Assembly (NCBI RefSeq): GCF_018403685.1
Contig: NZ_BOVK01000006.1
Coordinates: 62,001 to 126,000, forward strand
Length of the DNA stretch: 64,000 bases
Direction of reading: 5' to 3'
From: Xylanibacillus composti
GTDB taxonomy: Bacteria; Bacillota; Bacilli; Paenibacillales; K13
Positions 8,463 to 19,738 of the stretch are shown here, piece by piece; position 1 is the first letter of the stretch; every line of letters begins with the position of its first letter. The position numbers and the translations under genes are program-made. Below the pieces are notes generated by a model. The model did not search any database. It had not been told where the DNA came from and saw nothing but the letters and a program-made list of their open reading frames with translations.

Positions 8463-11400
8463 ATGCAATTTATAGATATGGCCAATCAACTTAAGCAAGC
8501 GGGTAATCATTCCGCCGCTGCACAGCTGATAGAACTGTATGAGAAAGTGCAATCAGGCCGATTGGATATTGCGTTCTGCGGGCATTTCTCCGCGGGGAAG
8601 TCCAGTCTCATTAACGCGCTAAGCGGCACCAGGCTGTTGCCGTCAAGTCCGATACCGACCAGCGCCAATGTCGTTTCCATTTCGAAAGGTCAGCCGTCCG
8701 CCATTGTGTGGTTAAAAGGACTTGATGGACACGTTGATACGCGAGAGGTGGCCTTGGCGGAATTGGATGCTTTCTGCCGCAACAGTGACGATGTTGTCAA
8801 GGTTTCCATTCATTATCCGATCGAGCGCTTGCAGGAGCAGACGGTCTGGCTGGATACGCCTGGTGTGGACTCGACGGATGCTGCCCATGCAAGAGCTACG
8901 GAATCTGCTTTGCATCTGGCTGACGCTGTGCTGTATGTCATGGATTACAACCATGTACAATCCGAAACGAATTTTGCTTTTGCGCGAGAACTGGAGGAAC
9001 GAGGGAAACCGTTGTTTCTCATCGTCAATCAGATCGACAAGCATCGGGAATCGGAAATCCCGTTTGAGACCTTTGCCGAAGGGGTGAGGAAAGCATTCGC
9101 GGATTGGCATATTCAGCCGCTGGATTTCTTCTTCCTGTCCCTGAAGCAGCCGGATCATCCGCACAATGAATGGCATCGATTGACTGCCATGCTGGAACAG
9201 CTGCAGCAGCATCGGGATGTATTAATCAAGCGCAATGTCATTGCATCTGCCAAACATCTGATTGGCATGCATAAGCAGCAGCGGCTCTTGGAACAGGAGG
9301 AAATGCGGGAGAAGCTCCGGGATGCGGCGGATGCTGGGCACGAGCTTTCCCCGGATATGCGACATGAGCTGGAGGAAGCGGGTCGGCTCCGCACCGATTT
9401 GGACACAAAGCCTGCCAGTTGGAAGCAGGAGCTTGGGAAGCTGCTGGATTTCGCCAATATCACCCCTGCCGAAACGAGAGAACTGGCCCGTCTTATGATT
9501 GAAAGCCGACAATCCGGCTTTCGCATGGGCTGGTTGTTTGCCGGAGGAAAGACCGAGCAGGAGAGAAAGGCGCGATTGCAGACATTTGCAGATAAGTTCG
9601 CCGAGGATATTGAATCGCAGATCGTCTGGCATTTGCGCTCGTGGCTGAACGAGCTCGCAGAGCGGGAGCTTGCTGACGGGGCTGGAACGGATTGGGGCGG
9701 GGACATCTCCTTGCGTTTGGAGCCGGATTGGCTCGCCGATGCAGTGCGGGATCAGGCGACGGTAACCGGCGAATACGTGCTGAACTATATGCGGGACATT
9801 GCCGCCGAAGTGAAGTCCCGTTTTCGCAGGCAGGCGCTTGACGTCATGGAAAAGATCGAAGAAAAGTGGCGTTCGGCGCTGCAAGTCCGCCTGACCCAGT
9901 TGGACGATGAACTGGAGCAGGTAAGACAAGCGGAAGCGGCGCAGGCCGAACTGGCCGAGTTGGATGCGGGACTTGACCGCGAGGAACAAGCTTTGTTGGA
10001 GCAGCTGCCGCCGATGCCGCCTCTTCCCGAGATTGCTCAAGATGCGGTAGAAGGTTCAGAAGAGGAAGCTGTGCCCGCTTTGTTCCAACAACATGCAGAC
10101 GCACACGCCAGACAATCGGCAAGCGCGATGGCGCAGGCTGCGGCCGCATCTGCAGCTGCAGGCGGCATCGCGCCTTCTGAACAAATCGGAGGAACCGCTT
10201 CGTCTGCACGTACATCCAATGCGCCGGAAAGCTTGGCGGAAAGCGGCGGGAAGCTGCAGGATCGGGCGAAGGCGGCCGCCAAGCTGCTGGAGGCGGCTGC
10301 TGCGGAGGCGGAATTGTACCCTGCCTTCCGTCATACGGTGAAGGAGTTGAGAGAACGGGCCAAGCGCTTGCGGGAACGGCGATTTTCCCTTGCGCTGTTC
10401 GGCGCATTCAGCGCAGGAAAATCTTCCTTCGCCAACGCGCTGATGGGCGGACCGCTGCTTCCCGTATCGCCGAATCCGACAACTGCGGCCATTAACCGCA
10501 TATTGCCCGCTGAAGAGGAGCGCCCGCACGGCAGCGCCCGAATCCTGATGAAGCCTCAAGCAACACTGTGGGAAGACATGCAGCACTCCATGCAGGCATT
10601 GGGCTTGACGGCTGCCGCGCCGGAGGAGGCGATTCATCGCATTCGCCAAGTTCGTCCGGACAACGTCAGGCCGAAGGGCAAGCCGCATCTCGCCTTTTTG
10701 ACAGCGGTAGCATCGGGATGGGAGCGCAATGCCGATCTGCTCGGCCGTACGCTTGATGCGGATATGGAGACCTTCCGCCGATATGCGGCAGTAGAAAGCG
10801 ACTCCTGCTTCGTGGAGCGAATCGATTTGTACGTAGATGCTCCGCTAACGCGTTCGGGCATGATGCTTGTCGACACTCCAGGCGCAGATTCGATTAATGC
10901 CCGTCATACTGGTGTTGCTTTTCACTACATGAAAAATGCCGATGCCATTATATTTATTACCTATTACAACCACGCATTCTCCCTGGCAGACCGGGAATTC
11001 CTTCGCCAGCTGGGTCAGGTTAAGGATTCCTTCGACATGGATAAAATGTTCTTCGTTATCAACGCGGCCGATTTGGCGGAAAATGCGCAGGAGTTGGAAG
11101 ACGTTGCTGCGCATCTCGCCGATAACCTGAACCGATTTGAAATTCGCGAGCCCCGCCTGTATCCGGTGTCCAGCCTAAATGCGCTGGAAGCAAAGCTTAG
11201 CCAGGATGCAGACAAGCTGGAGCAATCCGGTTGGGCCCGATTGGAGCGGGAGCTCAGCCGTTTCGGCTTGGAGGAATTGAGCGAATTGGCGGTGCAAAAC
11301 GCCGTTCAGGAAGTCCAACAGGTCATCAGAACCCTGAATGAGTGGGAACGGATCGCCACAGCAGATCAAGCTGAGCGGGAGCAAGAGGAGCAGCGCCGAC

Positions 11401-12149
11401 AGCAGGCATGGCGCGATTGGCTTGCCGAGCTGGAGCAGCTCTCCGGCCAAAGCAAGGAGAAGCAGGCACTCCAGCAAGAGATTCGCGAACTGGTCTATTA
11501 TGTGAAGCAGCGTCATGCGTTCCGATTCGGGGAGTGGATGCAGGAAGCGTTCAATCCTGCGTCGCTGAGGGGCGATGTTCGCTCTGTCAAGGAAGCGTTG
11601 GCGGAGTGCTGGTTCGAATTCGTACAGCTGATTGACAATCATTTGTCCAGAGAAATGCAGGCTACGACATTGCGTATTGAGAGGATACTGAGGCAGCTGC
11701 TGGCCGGGTTGTGGGAGGAATGGCGCAGGCAATTCACCATCCGCTTCCCTTCGGCCGCCATCCCGGATTATGAAACGGATATGCCGCCGACCCCGGTCAT
11801 AGAGGAGACTGCCGGATGGAATAAGCCGGATTTGGCCAGACTGCAAAGCTTGTTCAAGAACGCCAAGCATTATTTCGAAGGAAATGGACGGACGAACATG
11901 CGGGAATGGCTGGAATCTGTTGTTACCCCTCAGGCTGAAGCGTATCTGCAAGCCCATGAGGAACGTCTGCTCGCTTACTATGAACGGCATTGGGAACAAC
12001 TTTGTGATCAAGCAAGCCGGCGCTGTCTGGAGCTTGCAGAAGCGTATCAAGCCGGTACAGAATCGCTGCCGCATGACGATCAGTCCTTGTCCAAGCTTCG
12101 CGCGACGAGAGATCGTTTGCAGCAGGAGCTTGTCCGGTTTGCGGGCTAA
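8463..12149 (+). CDS. dynA: Two-GTPase fused dynamin-like protein (DynA type)
   Basis: A 1228-residue protein made of two dynamin-like halves, the same plan and size class as B. subtilis DynA (about 1190 residues), a membrane-fusing GTPase involved in membrane repair and phage tolerance. The first GTPase has its P-loop at residues 40-48 (GHFSAGKSS), DTPGVDSTD and NQIDK. The second has its P-loop at 647-655 (GAFSAGKSS), DTPGADSIN and NAAD. Each is followed by long helical, Glu/Arg-rich segments expected for stalks and paddles. An Ala-rich low-complexity stretch (about 550-590) joins the halves. The ATG at 8463 is preferred over an upstream in-frame GTG because GGGGGATAA precedes it. The gene stands alone on its transcript. 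Confidence 0.92.
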   Translation: MQFIDMANQLKQAGNHSAAAQLIELYEKVQSGRLDIAFCGHFSAGKSSLINALSGTRLLPSSPIPTSANVVSISKGQPSAIVWLKGLDGHVDTREVALAELDAFCRNSDDVVKVSIHYPIERLQEQTVWLDTPGVDSTDAAHARATESALHLADAVLYVMDYNHVQSETNFAFARELEERGKPLFLIVNQIDKHRESEIPFETFAEGVRKAFADWHIQPLDFFFLSLKQPDHPHNEWHRLTAMLEQLQQHRDVLIKRNVIASAKHLIGMHKQQRLLEQEEMREKLRDAADAGHELSPDMRHELEEAGRLRTDLDTKPASWKQELGKLLDFANITPAETRELARLMIESRQSGFRMGWLFAGGKTEQERKARLQTFADKFAEDIESQIVWHLRSWLNELAERELADGAGTDWGGDISLRLEPDWLADAVRDQATVTGEYVLNYMRDIAAEVKSRFRRQALDVMEKIEEKWRSALQVRLTQLDDELEQVRQAEAAQAELAELDAGLDREEQALLEQLPPMPPLPEIAQDAVEGSEEEAVPALFQQHADAHARQSASAMAQAAAASAAAGGIAPSEQIGGTASSARTSNAPESLAESGGKLQDRAKAAAKLLEAAAAEAELYPAFRHTVKELRERAKRLRERRFSLALFGAFSAGKSSFANALMGGPLLPVSPNPTTAAINRILPAEEERPHGSARILMKPQATLWEDMQHSMQALGLTAAAPEEAIHRIRQVRPDNVRPKGKPHLAFLTAVASGWERNADLLGRTLDADMETFRRYAAVESDSCFVERIDLYVDAPLTRSGMMLVDTPGADSINARHTGVAFHYMKNADAIIFITYYNHAFSLADREFLRQLGQVKDSFDMDKMFFVINAADLAENAQELEDVAAHLADNLNRFEIREPRLYPVSSLNALEAKLSQDADKLEQSGWARLERELSRFGLEELSELAVQNAVQEVQQVIRTLNEWERIATADQAEREQEEQRRQQAWRDWLAELEQLSGQSKEKQALQQEIRELVYYVKQRHAFRFGEWMQEAFNPASLRGDVRSVKEALAECWFEFVQLIDNHLSREMQATTLRIERILRQLLAGLWEEWRRQFTIRFPSAAIPDYETDMPPTPVIEETAGWNKPDLARLQSLFKNAKHYFEGNGRTNMREWLESVVTPQAEAYLQAHEERLLAYYERHWEQLCDQASRRCLELAEAYQAGTESLPHDDQSLSKLRATRDRLQQELVRFAG

Positions 12150-12287
12150 CGCAATTCTTTCATCACGTCCCCGGCTTCTGGCTAGCGGGACGTTTTTGTT
12201 CACACGGATCGCTAAGCCAGAATTCCTTCATTTGCAAATTGATTGCAATACGATTAACCTTATGGTAATTGAAGGGGGAAGGACCGA

Positions 12288-13085
12288 TTGAGAACATCAC
12301 GTTGGTTGTGGCCGCTGCTTGCATTCAGTTCACTGGCTGCTGTAGTGCTGTTGACGAGCGGCTTGATCTATGGCGTCAGGACCATTTTGTTCCCGGGTGA
12401 ATCCAATTTGCAGAGAGCCGTAATCGAGCGCGATGACCGATTGAACGATGACGGGATTTGGACGATTCTGGGCTTGGGCGATTCCTTGACCAAAGGGACA
12501 GGAGACGCATCCAGCATGGGGTATGCGGGACAAGTTCGGAAGGCAATTGACGCCAGGGATGACCGTGAGGTCAGTTTGATCAATATGGCAGTTAACGGCT
12601 ACACGACAGGTCAGCTGCTCGAGCAGATTCGGCAGCAGAATGGCGTCATTCTTTCGATACAGCAAGCGGATGCGATAGTGATGACTATCGGCGGGAACGA
12701 TCTGTACACGCCTGGCGAGGAAGTCCTTCCCGGGCAGGTGCTTGCCGCCATCCCGGACGCGCTGGCCAGAATGGATGAAATTTTTCAAATCCTCACGGAA
12801 TTGAATCCGGACGCCCGTGTCCTGTATGTGGGTTTGTATCATCCGCTGCGCGAGATCGACCCGGAAGGCGAGCTTTCGAGCTTATTGCACGACTGGAATT
12901 ATCGCGTATTGCAACTGACCGAAACTTATCCGCAGGTGGTGTTCGTCCCGACGTATGATCTGTTCGGCGCGAATGGAAGACGCTACTTGTCTGGCGACCA
13001 CTATCATCCGAATGAGGAAGGCTACAAGCGGATAGCGGCACGAATCGTGCAAGTGCTGGAGGAGGATTGGCATGAGTCGCCATAA
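12288..13085 (+). CDS. SGNH/GDSL-type lipase or esterase, membrane-anchored or secreted
   Basis: A 265-residue hydrolase with an N-terminal hydrophobic segment (residues 7-30) followed by an SGNH domain. Block I is GLGDSLTKG with Ser66 as nucleophile, block III is GGND, and block V is DHYHPNEEG with Asp237 and His240 completing the triad. The substrate is unknown; members of this class deacylate lipids or cell-envelope esters. The TTG start follows GAAGGGGG. The 3' end overlaps the ABC ATPase gene by 14 bases, so the hydrolase and transporter are probably translated from one mRNA and may act together on an envelope substrate. Confidence 0.9.
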   Translation: MRTSRWLWPLLAFSSLAAVVLLTSGLIYGVRTILFPGESNLQRAVIERDDRLNDDGIWTILGLGDSLTKGTGDASSMGYAGQVRKAIDARDDREVSLINMAVNGYTTGQLLEQIRQQNGVILSIQQADAIVMTIGGNDLYTPGEEVLPGQVLAAIPDALARMDEIFQILTELNPDARVLYVGLYHPLREIDPEGELSSLLHDWNYRVLQLTETYPQVVFVPTYDLFGANGRRYLSGDHYHPNEEGYKRIAARIVQVLEEDWHESP

Positions 13086-14034
13086 CGCTGAGACGGTGCT
13101 GAAAGTTCGTGATGTGAAGAAAAAGATAAAAAACAAGTGGATTATCCAAGGGGTCAGCTTCGATATTTACGCAGGCGAGGTATTTGGTTTTCTCGGACCG
13201 AATGGCTCGGGGAAGACAACTACGATCCGGATGCTGGTCGATCTGATTCGACCGACCGAAGGAACGATTGAGGTATGCGGCAAAAATGTGCAAAAAGAGC
13301 ATGATGCGGCGCTTCGGCAAATCGGCAGCATAGTCGAAAATCCCGAGCTGTACCCGTATATGACAGGGTGGGAAAACCTGGAGCACTTTGCCGGCATGCT
13401 GCCGGGCGTATCCTATGAGCGGATCAGGGAAGTTGTCGACATAGTCGGCATGGGCGCCCGCATGCATGACAAGGTGAGGACTTATTCGCTCGGCATGAGA
13501 CAGAGGCTTGGCATCGCGCAGGCATTGCTGGGGAATCCAAGGCTGCTTATCCTGGACGAGCCTACGAACGGCCTGGATCCGCAAGGCATAAAAGAACTTC
13601 GCGCCTTTATTCGCCAGCTCGCAGAGAGCGGCCTCAGCATCTTTATTTCCAGCCATCTCCTCAGCGAGGTGCAGATGATGTGCGACCGTGTCGCCATTAT
13701 TCGGCGCGGTGCGGTCATCGCAGAGGGCAGTGTTTCGGAGCTGCTTCAGGAAGCGATGAATCGGGTGCAGTGGCGGCTTCATCCGCGCGCAAAGGCTGTT
13801 GAACTGTTAGCGGGCATGGAGGGAATTACGCTGCTGGAAGATTCACCCGGGATGGAGAGCCTTGCGTCAGACGGCGCTTGGTCCTATGTATGGACACAAA
13901 TGGAGCCTGAGCTGGTGCCGCATGCGGTGGCCGAACTGATTCATGGCGGGATTTCCATCTATGGCGTGGAGGCTAAGCCGCCGTCGCTGGAGGCGCTATT
14001 CTTGACCTTGACGGAGGGGGAGAGCATTGAATAG
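13072..14034 (+). CDS. ABC transporter ATP-binding protein
   Basis: A 320-residue ATPase of the CcmA/NatA exporter type. Walker A is GPNGSGKTT (residues 42-50), the signature is YSLGMRQRL and Walker B is LLILDEPTNGLDP, followed by an H-loop in FISSHLL. The C-terminal ~90 residues are the extension usual in this class. It overlaps both neighbours: the SGNH hydrolase by 14 bases and the permease gene by 8 bases, forming a compact three-gene operon. The transported substrate cannot be read from the sequence. Confidence 0.95.
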   Translation: MSRHNAETVLKVRDVKKKIKNKWIIQGVSFDIYAGEVFGFLGPNGSGKTTTIRMLVDLIRPTEGTIEVCGKNVQKEHDAALRQIGSIVENPELYPYMTGWENLEHFAGMLPGVSYERIREVVDIVGMGARMHDKVRTYSLGMRQRLGIAQALLGNPRLLILDEPTNGLDPQGIKELRAFIRQLAESGLSIFISSHLLSEVQMMCDRVAIIRRGAVIAEGSVSELLQEAMNRVQWRLHPRAKAVELLAGMEGITLLEDSPGMESLASDGAWSYVWTQMEPELVPHAVAELIHGGISIYGVEAKPPSLEALFLTLTEGESIE

Positions 14035-15016
14035 CATGTTGCCGCTTGTTCGCAATGAGATGCTGAAAATTTGGAAGAAAAAAAGATTCTTCGTCATCAT
14101 CGGGATTGTTGCGGTCCTGATCCCAATATTCACCTATGCACAGCTGAGGGTTTCCCTGGACCGCCAAAGCCAGATGGGAACGGATGATTGGCGGGTCAGC
14201 CTGCAGCAGCGCATCAACGACTACACGAATCGAATGAGCAGTCCGCGCGTGATTGAGGAATGGCGGAAGTGGATGTCTGTTGAAGTCCAGCGGCTTCAAT
14301 ATTACTTGGATCATGATGTGAATCCTGAAGAGCCGAGCGGCGTCACTTTTACAAGAGAATTCGTCAAAAATGCAGTCGGCTTGTTCGTCCCGCTGCTCGT
14401 TATGGTCATTGCCTCAGACTTGGTGTCTTCCGAGCATGCTCAGGGCACAATCAAGCTGCTGTTGACGCGGCCAGTCAGCCGCTGGAAGGTGCTGTTGTCC
14501 AAATACTTGGCCTTGCTTCTCTACGTCTCGCTGATTGTCATCATCCTGGCGGCTCTCTGCTACCTGATCTCGGGCGCAATATTCGGCTATGGGGGGTGGC
14601 AGGCGCCCACATTGATCGGATTCCAAATTACGGGTTCCGATATCGATACGGCAAATGTGAATATGATCGAACAATGGCGGTTTGTTTGGATGGAGCTGGG
14701 TCTAGTCTTCTTCACAGGACTGGCAGTGGGCTGTATTGCCCTTATGGTTTCTGTCCTGGTCAAGAGCACCGCGGCCGGAATGGGCATTATGCTGGCGACC
14801 TTGATTGCTGGAACGATCTTGTCCAACATGGTTTCTTCCTGGGAAAGCGCCAAATATTTCTTTATGGTGAACCTGGATTTGGTCAGCTACTTGAGCGGTG
14901 ATTTGCCGCCAGTGGAGGGGATGAATTTGACCTTTTCCATGTCGGTGCTGACGGTTTGGGCGGTAGCGTCCATCGTCGTATCGTTCGTTTCTTTTACGCG
15001 CCGGGATGTGTATTAA
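14027..15016 (+). CDS. ABC-2 type transporter permease
   Basis: A 329-residue integral membrane protein, partner of the preceding ATPase. It has one N-terminal transmembrane helix (about 20-40), an external loop of ~80 residues, then five hydrophobic segments grouped in the C-terminal half. The motif SSEHAQGTIKLLLTRPVSR is typical of ABC-2 permeases (the coupling region after the second helix). The TTG start sits after GGAGGGGGAG and inside the end of the ATPase gene, indicating translational coupling. Confidence 0.93.
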   Translation: MNSMLPLVRNEMLKIWKKKRFFVIIGIVAVLIPIFTYAQLRVSLDRQSQMGTDDWRVSLQQRINDYTNRMSSPRVIEEWRKWMSVEVQRLQYYLDHDVNPEEPSGVTFTREFVKNAVGLFVPLLVMVIASDLVSSEHAQGTIKLLLTRPVSRWKVLLSKYLALLLYVSLIVIILAALCYLISGAIFGYGGWQAPTLIGFQITGSDIDTANVNMIEQWRFVWMELGLVFFTGLAVGCIALMVSVLVKSTAAGMGIMLATLIAGTILSNMVSSWESAKYFFMVNLDLVSYLSGDLPPVEGMNLTFSMSVLTVWAVASIVVSFVSFTRRDVY

Positions 15017-15082
15017 GGGTTGCCGAGTCAATCGGACATGATATAATGCTAATGAAGTGAAGAACGAAAAGGGGGCGCACCA

Positions 15083-17164
15083 ATGGCGGAACAGCTCGAT
15101 TTATTCGGGATCCCCATGCAAGAAAGAGAGAGGTCCGGAACCAGTGAGGCAACTGCTGCCAAAGAAGCGGACCAGGCTGCAGCCGGCAAGGAAAAAAGCA
15201 GCAGGGACGTACTGCCTGCTGCAACCAATGCGACGAATGCCGCCGACTACGGCGATGATGATATTCAAGTGCTGGAAGGGCTTGTTGCTGTAAGGAAGCG
15301 GCCAGGCATGTATATTGGAAGCACAAGCGTGTCGGGACTTCATCATCTCGTTTGGGAAATTGTAGACAATGCGGTGGATGAGCACCTGGCCAAGCATTGT
15401 ACACAGATTGATGTGACCATACATAAGGACGGGTCAGTCACGGTTCAGGACAATGGACGCGGCATTCCGACAGGCATGCACAAAACGGGCGTTCCAACGC
15501 CGCAGGTCGTTTTTACGGTGCTTCACGCAGGCGGCAAATTCGGCGGCGGCGGGTATAAGAAATCCGGAGGCTTGCACGGGGTAGGCGCTTCGGTGACCAA
15601 TGCCCTTTCGGAATGGCTGGTTGTAGACATTTATCGGGATGGGAAGATACACCGTCAGCGATTTGAATACTGGGTCGATGACGCGGGAACGGAGCATGTG
15701 GGTGAACCGGTGACTGGTCTGGAGATCGTCGGCAATACGAACCGAACTGGAACGAAGGTTACCTTCAAGCCGGACAAGCGGGTGTTTTCTACCGTGCAGT
15801 TGAACGGCGACACCTTGTCTGAACGGCTGCAGGAGATCGCCTTCCTCAATTCCGGGCTGAAGGTAACGCTAAAGGATGAGCGAGAAGACCGATTTGATGA
15901 ATTTATGTACGAGGGCGGAGCTAGCGAATTCGTGCGTTTTCTGAATGAGGGGAAGACGGCGCTTCACGAGGTCATTCACTTTACAGGAGAGAAGGACGAC
16001 ATTGAGGTTGAGGTGGCGCTGCAATATAATGACGGGTATACCGAAACGATCGCCTCATTCGTCAATGCGATTCCTACTCGAGGCGGCGGCACTCACGAAA
16101 CCGGCTTCAAAACAGCCTTCACCCGGGTCATGAACGAGTATGCGCGCAAAGCAGGGCTATTGAAGGAAAAAGACAAAAATCTGGAAGGCGCGGATCTGCG
16201 CGAGGGCATGATGGCTGTCGTGAACATCAAGATGGCAGAGGTAGAATTTGTTGGCCAGACGAAGGATCAACTGGGCAGCTCCTCCGCCCGAAGCGCCGTT
16301 GACACGGTGGCTTCCGAGCAGCTGGCCGTCTTCCTGGAAGAGAATCCGCAAACCGCGCAGAACTTGATCAAAAAGGCTGTACAAGCTGCCAAAGCAAGGG
16401 AGGCTGCCCGCAAGGCGCGCGAGGAAGTGCGAAGCGGCAAGAAAGGCAAAAGCCAGAGCTCGAATTTGGGCGGCAAGCTGACCCCTGCGCAGTCCAAGGA
16501 TTATGAGCGCAACGAACTGTTTATCGTCGAAGGCGACTCTGCTGGCGGATCGGCCAAGCAGGGCAGAGATTCCCGCCATCAGGCGATCCTGCCGCTCAAG
16601 GGCAAGCCGATGAATCCGGAAAAAGCGAAGCTGCCGGACATCCTGAAGAATGATGAATACAAAGCGATCATCGCTGCGATTGGCGCAGGCGTAGGATCGG
16701 AATTCGAGGCAGAAGAGTCCAATTACGGCAAGATAATTATCATGACGGATGCGGACACCGACGGCGCGCATATTCAAGTGCTGCTGCTTACTTTCTTCTA
16801 CCGCTACATGAAACCGCTGATTGATGCAGGCAAAGTGTATATTGCTCAGCCTCCCTTGTACAAAATTACCAAAAAGGGCAAGTCGGGCGAGATACGCTAC
16901 GCTTGGACAGACGAACAGCTCCAGCAGGCGATGAAGGAATTAGGAAGGAACGTTGAGCTGCAGCGGTATAAGGGGCTTGGGGAAATGAATCCCGAGCAGC
17001 TGTGGGAAACGACGATGGACCCGGAACAACGCATTCTCCTGCAAGTGCAAATCGAGGATGCCGCGAAAGCGGAGCGCCGGGTGACCACCTTAATGGGAGA
17101 CAAGGTCGACCCGCGCAAACGGTGGATCATCGATAACGTGGATTTCACAGAATTTGAAGCGTAA
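15083..17164 (+). CDS. parE: DNA topoisomerase IV subunit B
   Basis: A 693-residue type IIA topoisomerase ATPase subunit that powers chromosome decatenation. The GHKL ATPase domain begins at about residue 55 ([19 protein letters not shown]) with EIVDNAVDE and the lid [10 protein letters not shown]. The TOPRIM domain has EGDSAGGS (483-490) and DADTDGAH (from 556) for metal binding. A C-terminal tail follows. The protein carries an extra, Ala/Glu/Lys-rich N-terminal ~55 residues before the conserved core. The start is an ATG after AAAAGGGGG. parC follows after 41 bases. The Q-rich TOPRIM context and the ParC partner, rather than GyrA, support ParE over GyrB. Confidence 0.95.
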   Translation: MAEQLDLFGIPMQERERSGTSEATAAKEADQAAAGKEKSSRDVLPAATNATNAADYGDDDIQVLEGLVAVRKRPGMYIGSTSVSGLHHLVWEIVDNAVDEHLAKHCTQIDVTIHKDGSVTVQDNGRGIPTGMHKTGVPTPQVVFTVLHAGGKFGGGGYKKSGGLHGVGASVTNALSEWLVVDIYRDGKIHRQRFEYWVDDAGTEHVGEPVTGLEIVGNTNRTGTKVTFKPDKRVFSTVQLNGDTLSERLQEIAFLNSGLKVTLKDEREDRFDEFMYEGGASEFVRFLNEGKTALHEVIHFTGEKDDIEVEVALQYNDGYTETIASFVNAIPTRGGGTHETGFKTAFTRVMNEYARKAGLLKEKDKNLEGADLREGMMAVVNIKMAEVEFVGQTKDQLGSSSARSAVDTVASEQLAVFLEENPQTAQNLIKKAVQAAKAREAARKAREEVRSGKKGKSQSSNLGGKLTPAQSKDYERNELFIVEGDSAGGSAKQGRDSRHQAILPLKGKPMNPEKAKLPDILKNDEYKAIIAAIGAGVGSEFEAEESNYGKIIIMTDADTDGAHIQVLLLTFFYRYMKPLIDAGKVYIAQPPLYKITKKGKSGEIRYAWTDEQLQQAMKELGRNVELQRYKGLGEMNPEQLWETTMDPEQRILLQVQIEDAAKAERRVTTLMGDKVDPRKRWIIDNVDFTEFEA

Positions 17165-17205
17165 TTGGCTCGAATTCGCAAACTTGCGATCAGGTAGGTG
17201 AGGGT

Positions 17206-19641
17206 ATGAGCGTACTCGAACAGTTTTTACCGGCATTTTTGGAAGAAGTCGTCGGCGACAGATTTGGCCGCTATTCTAAATACATCATTCAAGATCGGGC
17301 GATCCCGGACATCCGGGACGGGCTCAAGCCTGTGCAGCGGCGCATATTGTATGCCATGTACGAAGCGGGGAATACGCCGGACAAGCCGTACCGGAAGTCG
17401 GCGAAAACAGTCGGCGATGTGATGGGCAATTATCATCCGCACGGGGATTCCTCCATTTATGAGGGCATGGTGAGAATGGCGCAGCCATGGAAAATGGCGC
17501 ATGTGCTCATTGACGGCCACGGCAACTGGGGATCAATCGATGATGATCCGCCGGCAGCCATGCGTTATACGGAAGCGCGTTTGTCTGCCATAGCGATGGA
17601 GATGATGCGCGATATTGAGAAGCGCACGGTCCCGTTCAAGGATAACTTCGACAATACGGCGAAGGAGCCGGTCGTGCTTCCTTCGCGATTTCCGAATCTG
17701 CTCGTGAACGGGGTAAGCGGCATCTCTTCCGGTTTTGCCACGGAAATTCCGCCGCACAATCTGCGTGAAGTAATCGATGCCTGCGTGGCGTTCATTGACA
17801 ATGATCTAATCACTCTGGAAGAACTGATGAAGATTGTCCGGGGACCTGACTTTCCAACAGGCGGCACGATTATGGGAGAGGCGGGCATCCGCGACGCCTA
17901 TCGTACGGGAAAAGGGCGAATTGTGCTGCGCGCCAAGACCGAGGTGGAGGATCTGCGCGGCGGCAAGCAGCAAATCGTGATCACCGAAATCCCTTATCAG
18001 GTCGTCAAGTCGCGGCTCGTAACGGCCATGGAGACGATCCGCCTGGAGAAAAAGGTGGAGGGCATTGCGGAAGTGCGGGACGAGAGCGGGCGAAACGGCC
18101 TGCGCATCGTGATTGAACTGAAGAAGGATGCTGACGCGCAGGGAATACTGGCCTACTTGCTGAAGAAGACGGACTTGCAAGTGAGTTATAACTTTAATAT
18201 GGTGGCGATCGTCAACAAGACGCCAAAGCAGCTTGGATTGAAGGACATGATTGCGGCCTATGTGATGCACCAGAAGGAAATCGTCACATACAGGTCGCAA
18301 TTCGATCTGGAGAAGGCGGAAGACAAAGCGCATGTGCTGGAAGGATTAGTGAAAGCGCTCGATCTTCTGGATGAAGTGATTGCCACGATCAAGGCTTCGA
18401 AGAATCGTCAGGATGCGCAGCAAAATTTAGTACAAGCATTTGGCTTTACAGAACGCCAGGCCGACGCCATTCTCACTCTGCAGTTGTACCGGTTGACCAA
18501 CCTGGAGATTACAACGCTTGAGAAGGAATTGAAGGAAGTCCGCAAGCTGATTGCTTACCTGCGCGGCATTTTGGATAGTGAACCGAAGCTGATGGCGGTA
18601 GTCAAAAAAGAATTGACGGAGATCAGGGACAAGTATGGCATCGACAGGCGCTCCGATATTCAGGAGGAAGTGGAAGAAGTCAAGGTCAGCCTGGAGGTCA
18701 TGGTCAATCCGGAAGAGGTCAAGGTAACGCTTTCCGGTGATGGCTACATTAAGCGAACCTCCCTGCTATCGTTTAATCGCTCCGGCGGCGAGGCGGAATC
18801 AACCGGGCTGAAGGAAGGCGACTACCTGCGCTATATGCTTGAAGTTAATACGCTGGACAGCTTGCTGATCTTTACCGACAAAGGGCAGTATTATTTGCTG
18901 CCGGTACATCAAATTCCGGAGTACAAGTGGAAGGATAACGGCACAGCTATTGTGAATGTGCTGCCGATTCCGAAGGAGGACCGGATTGTCCAGGTATTGC
19001 CTGTTCGTGAATTCGACCAGCCGGGTATCTCGCTTGTCTTTGTGACGCGCAAAGGCCAGGTGAAACGCACGGAGCTTAAGGAATATTATACGAATCGCTC
19101 TATGGCCATTACGGCGTGCAAGCTGGCAGCGGATGATTCCGTCGTTGCGGTTCATTGCAGTGACGGCGCCAAGGATTTGCTGCTGGTCAGCAAGTTGGGC
19201 ATGAGCATTCGCTTCAAGGAAGACGAAGTGAAGCCTATGGGTCGGGCTGCCGGCGGAGTCCGCGGCATGCAGCTGAAGGATGGCGATGAGGTGATCGCCG
19301 GATTGTGGGTGGAGCAGGATGAAGGAGAAATATTGGTTGTCTCCGATATCGGCTTTGCCAAGCGTACGTTAGTGGCCGATTATACGGTACAAGCTCGCGG
19401 CGGCAAAGGCATGCAAACCTTTGCCTTCAAAGAAGGCAAGCGCGTTCGTCCGAATGGCAGCAGCTTGGCAGCTGCGTTCTATGTAAGGGAAGCTACGGAG
19501 CTGGATGCTGTCTTGACGAATAGCGAGATGGTGCGATTCTCTTCTGAAGATACACCTATTGAGGAGCGCAAATCAACGGGCAAGGCGATTAGCGGTATCG
19601 ATAAGTCAGCAGGGATCGTGGAAGTGCTGCAGCGAACCTGA
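17206..19641 (+). CDS. parC: DNA topoisomerase IV subunit A
   Basis: An 811-residue DNA-cleaving subunit of topoisomerase IV. Tyr121 ([11 protein letters not shown]) is the active-site tyrosine that forms the covalent DNA link. The quinolone-resistance region reads [10 protein letters not shown] with Ser82 and Glu86 at the positions equivalent to E. coli ParC Ser80 and Glu84, i.e. the unmutated form. A coiled-coil tower and a C-terminal beta-pinwheel (about 495-811) follow; the pinwheel lacks an obvious GyrA box, agreeing with ParC. It is co-transcribed with parE and ends at a hairpin terminator. Confidence 0.96.
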   Translation: MSVLEQFLPAFLEEVVGDRFGRYSKYIIQDRAIPDIRDGLKPVQRRILYAMYEAGNTPDKPYRKSAKTVGDVMGNYHPHGDSSIYEGMVRMAQPWKMAHVLIDGHGNWGSIDDDPPAAMRYTEARLSAIAMEMMRDIEKRTVPFKDNFDNTAKEPVVLPSRFPNLLVNGVSGISSGFATEIPPHNLREVIDACVAFIDNDLITLEELMKIVRGPDFPTGGTIMGEAGIRDAYRTGKGRIVLRAKTEVEDLRGGKQQIVITEIPYQVVKSRLVTAMETIRLEKKVEGIAEVRDESGRNGLRIVIELKKDADAQGILAYLLKKTDLQVSYNFNMVAIVNKTPKQLGLKDMIAAYVMHQKEIVTYRSQFDLEKAEDKAHVLEGLVKALDLLDEVIATIKASKNRQDAQQNLVQAFGFTERQADAILTLQLYRLTNLEITTLEKELKEVRKLIAYLRGILDSEPKLMAVVKKELTEIRDKYGIDRRSDIQEEVEEVKVSLEVMVNPEEVKVTLSGDGYIKRTSLLSFNRSGGEAESTGLKEGDYLRYMLEVNTLDSLLIFTDKGQYYLLPVHQIPEYKWKDNGTAIVNVLPIPKEDRIVQVLPVREFDQPGISLVFVTRKGQVKRTELKEYYTNRSMAITACKLAADDSVVAVHCSDGAKDLLLVSKLGMSIRFKEDEVKPMGRAAGGVRGMQLKDGDEVIAGLWVEQDEGEILVVSDIGFAKRTLVADYTVQARGGKGMQTFAFKEGKRVRPNGSSLAAAFYVREATELDAVLTNSEMVRFSSEDTPIEERKSTGKAISGIDKSAGIVEVLQRT

Positions 19642-19688
19642 CATGGATAGGCGCTGAGGCTGTGCAAAACTGACGAAGCAGTAAATCT

Positions 19689-19738
19689 GGAATGGCCGTG
19701 CAAGCGGATAACGCGCTTGCCGGGTCATTCCTTTTTGT
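19689..19738 (+). terminator. Intrinsic terminator after parEC
   Basis: GGAATG..CCG.GCAAGCG on the left arm pairs with CGCTTGCCGG..CATTCC on the right arm, with a short AT-rich loop and a T-run at 19732-19736. Confidence 0.88.

Noticed and set aside
11175-12203. 342-codon frame opposite the end of the dynamin gene
   Set aside because: Shadow of a GC-rich coding gene; the forward protein has clear motifs, this one none.
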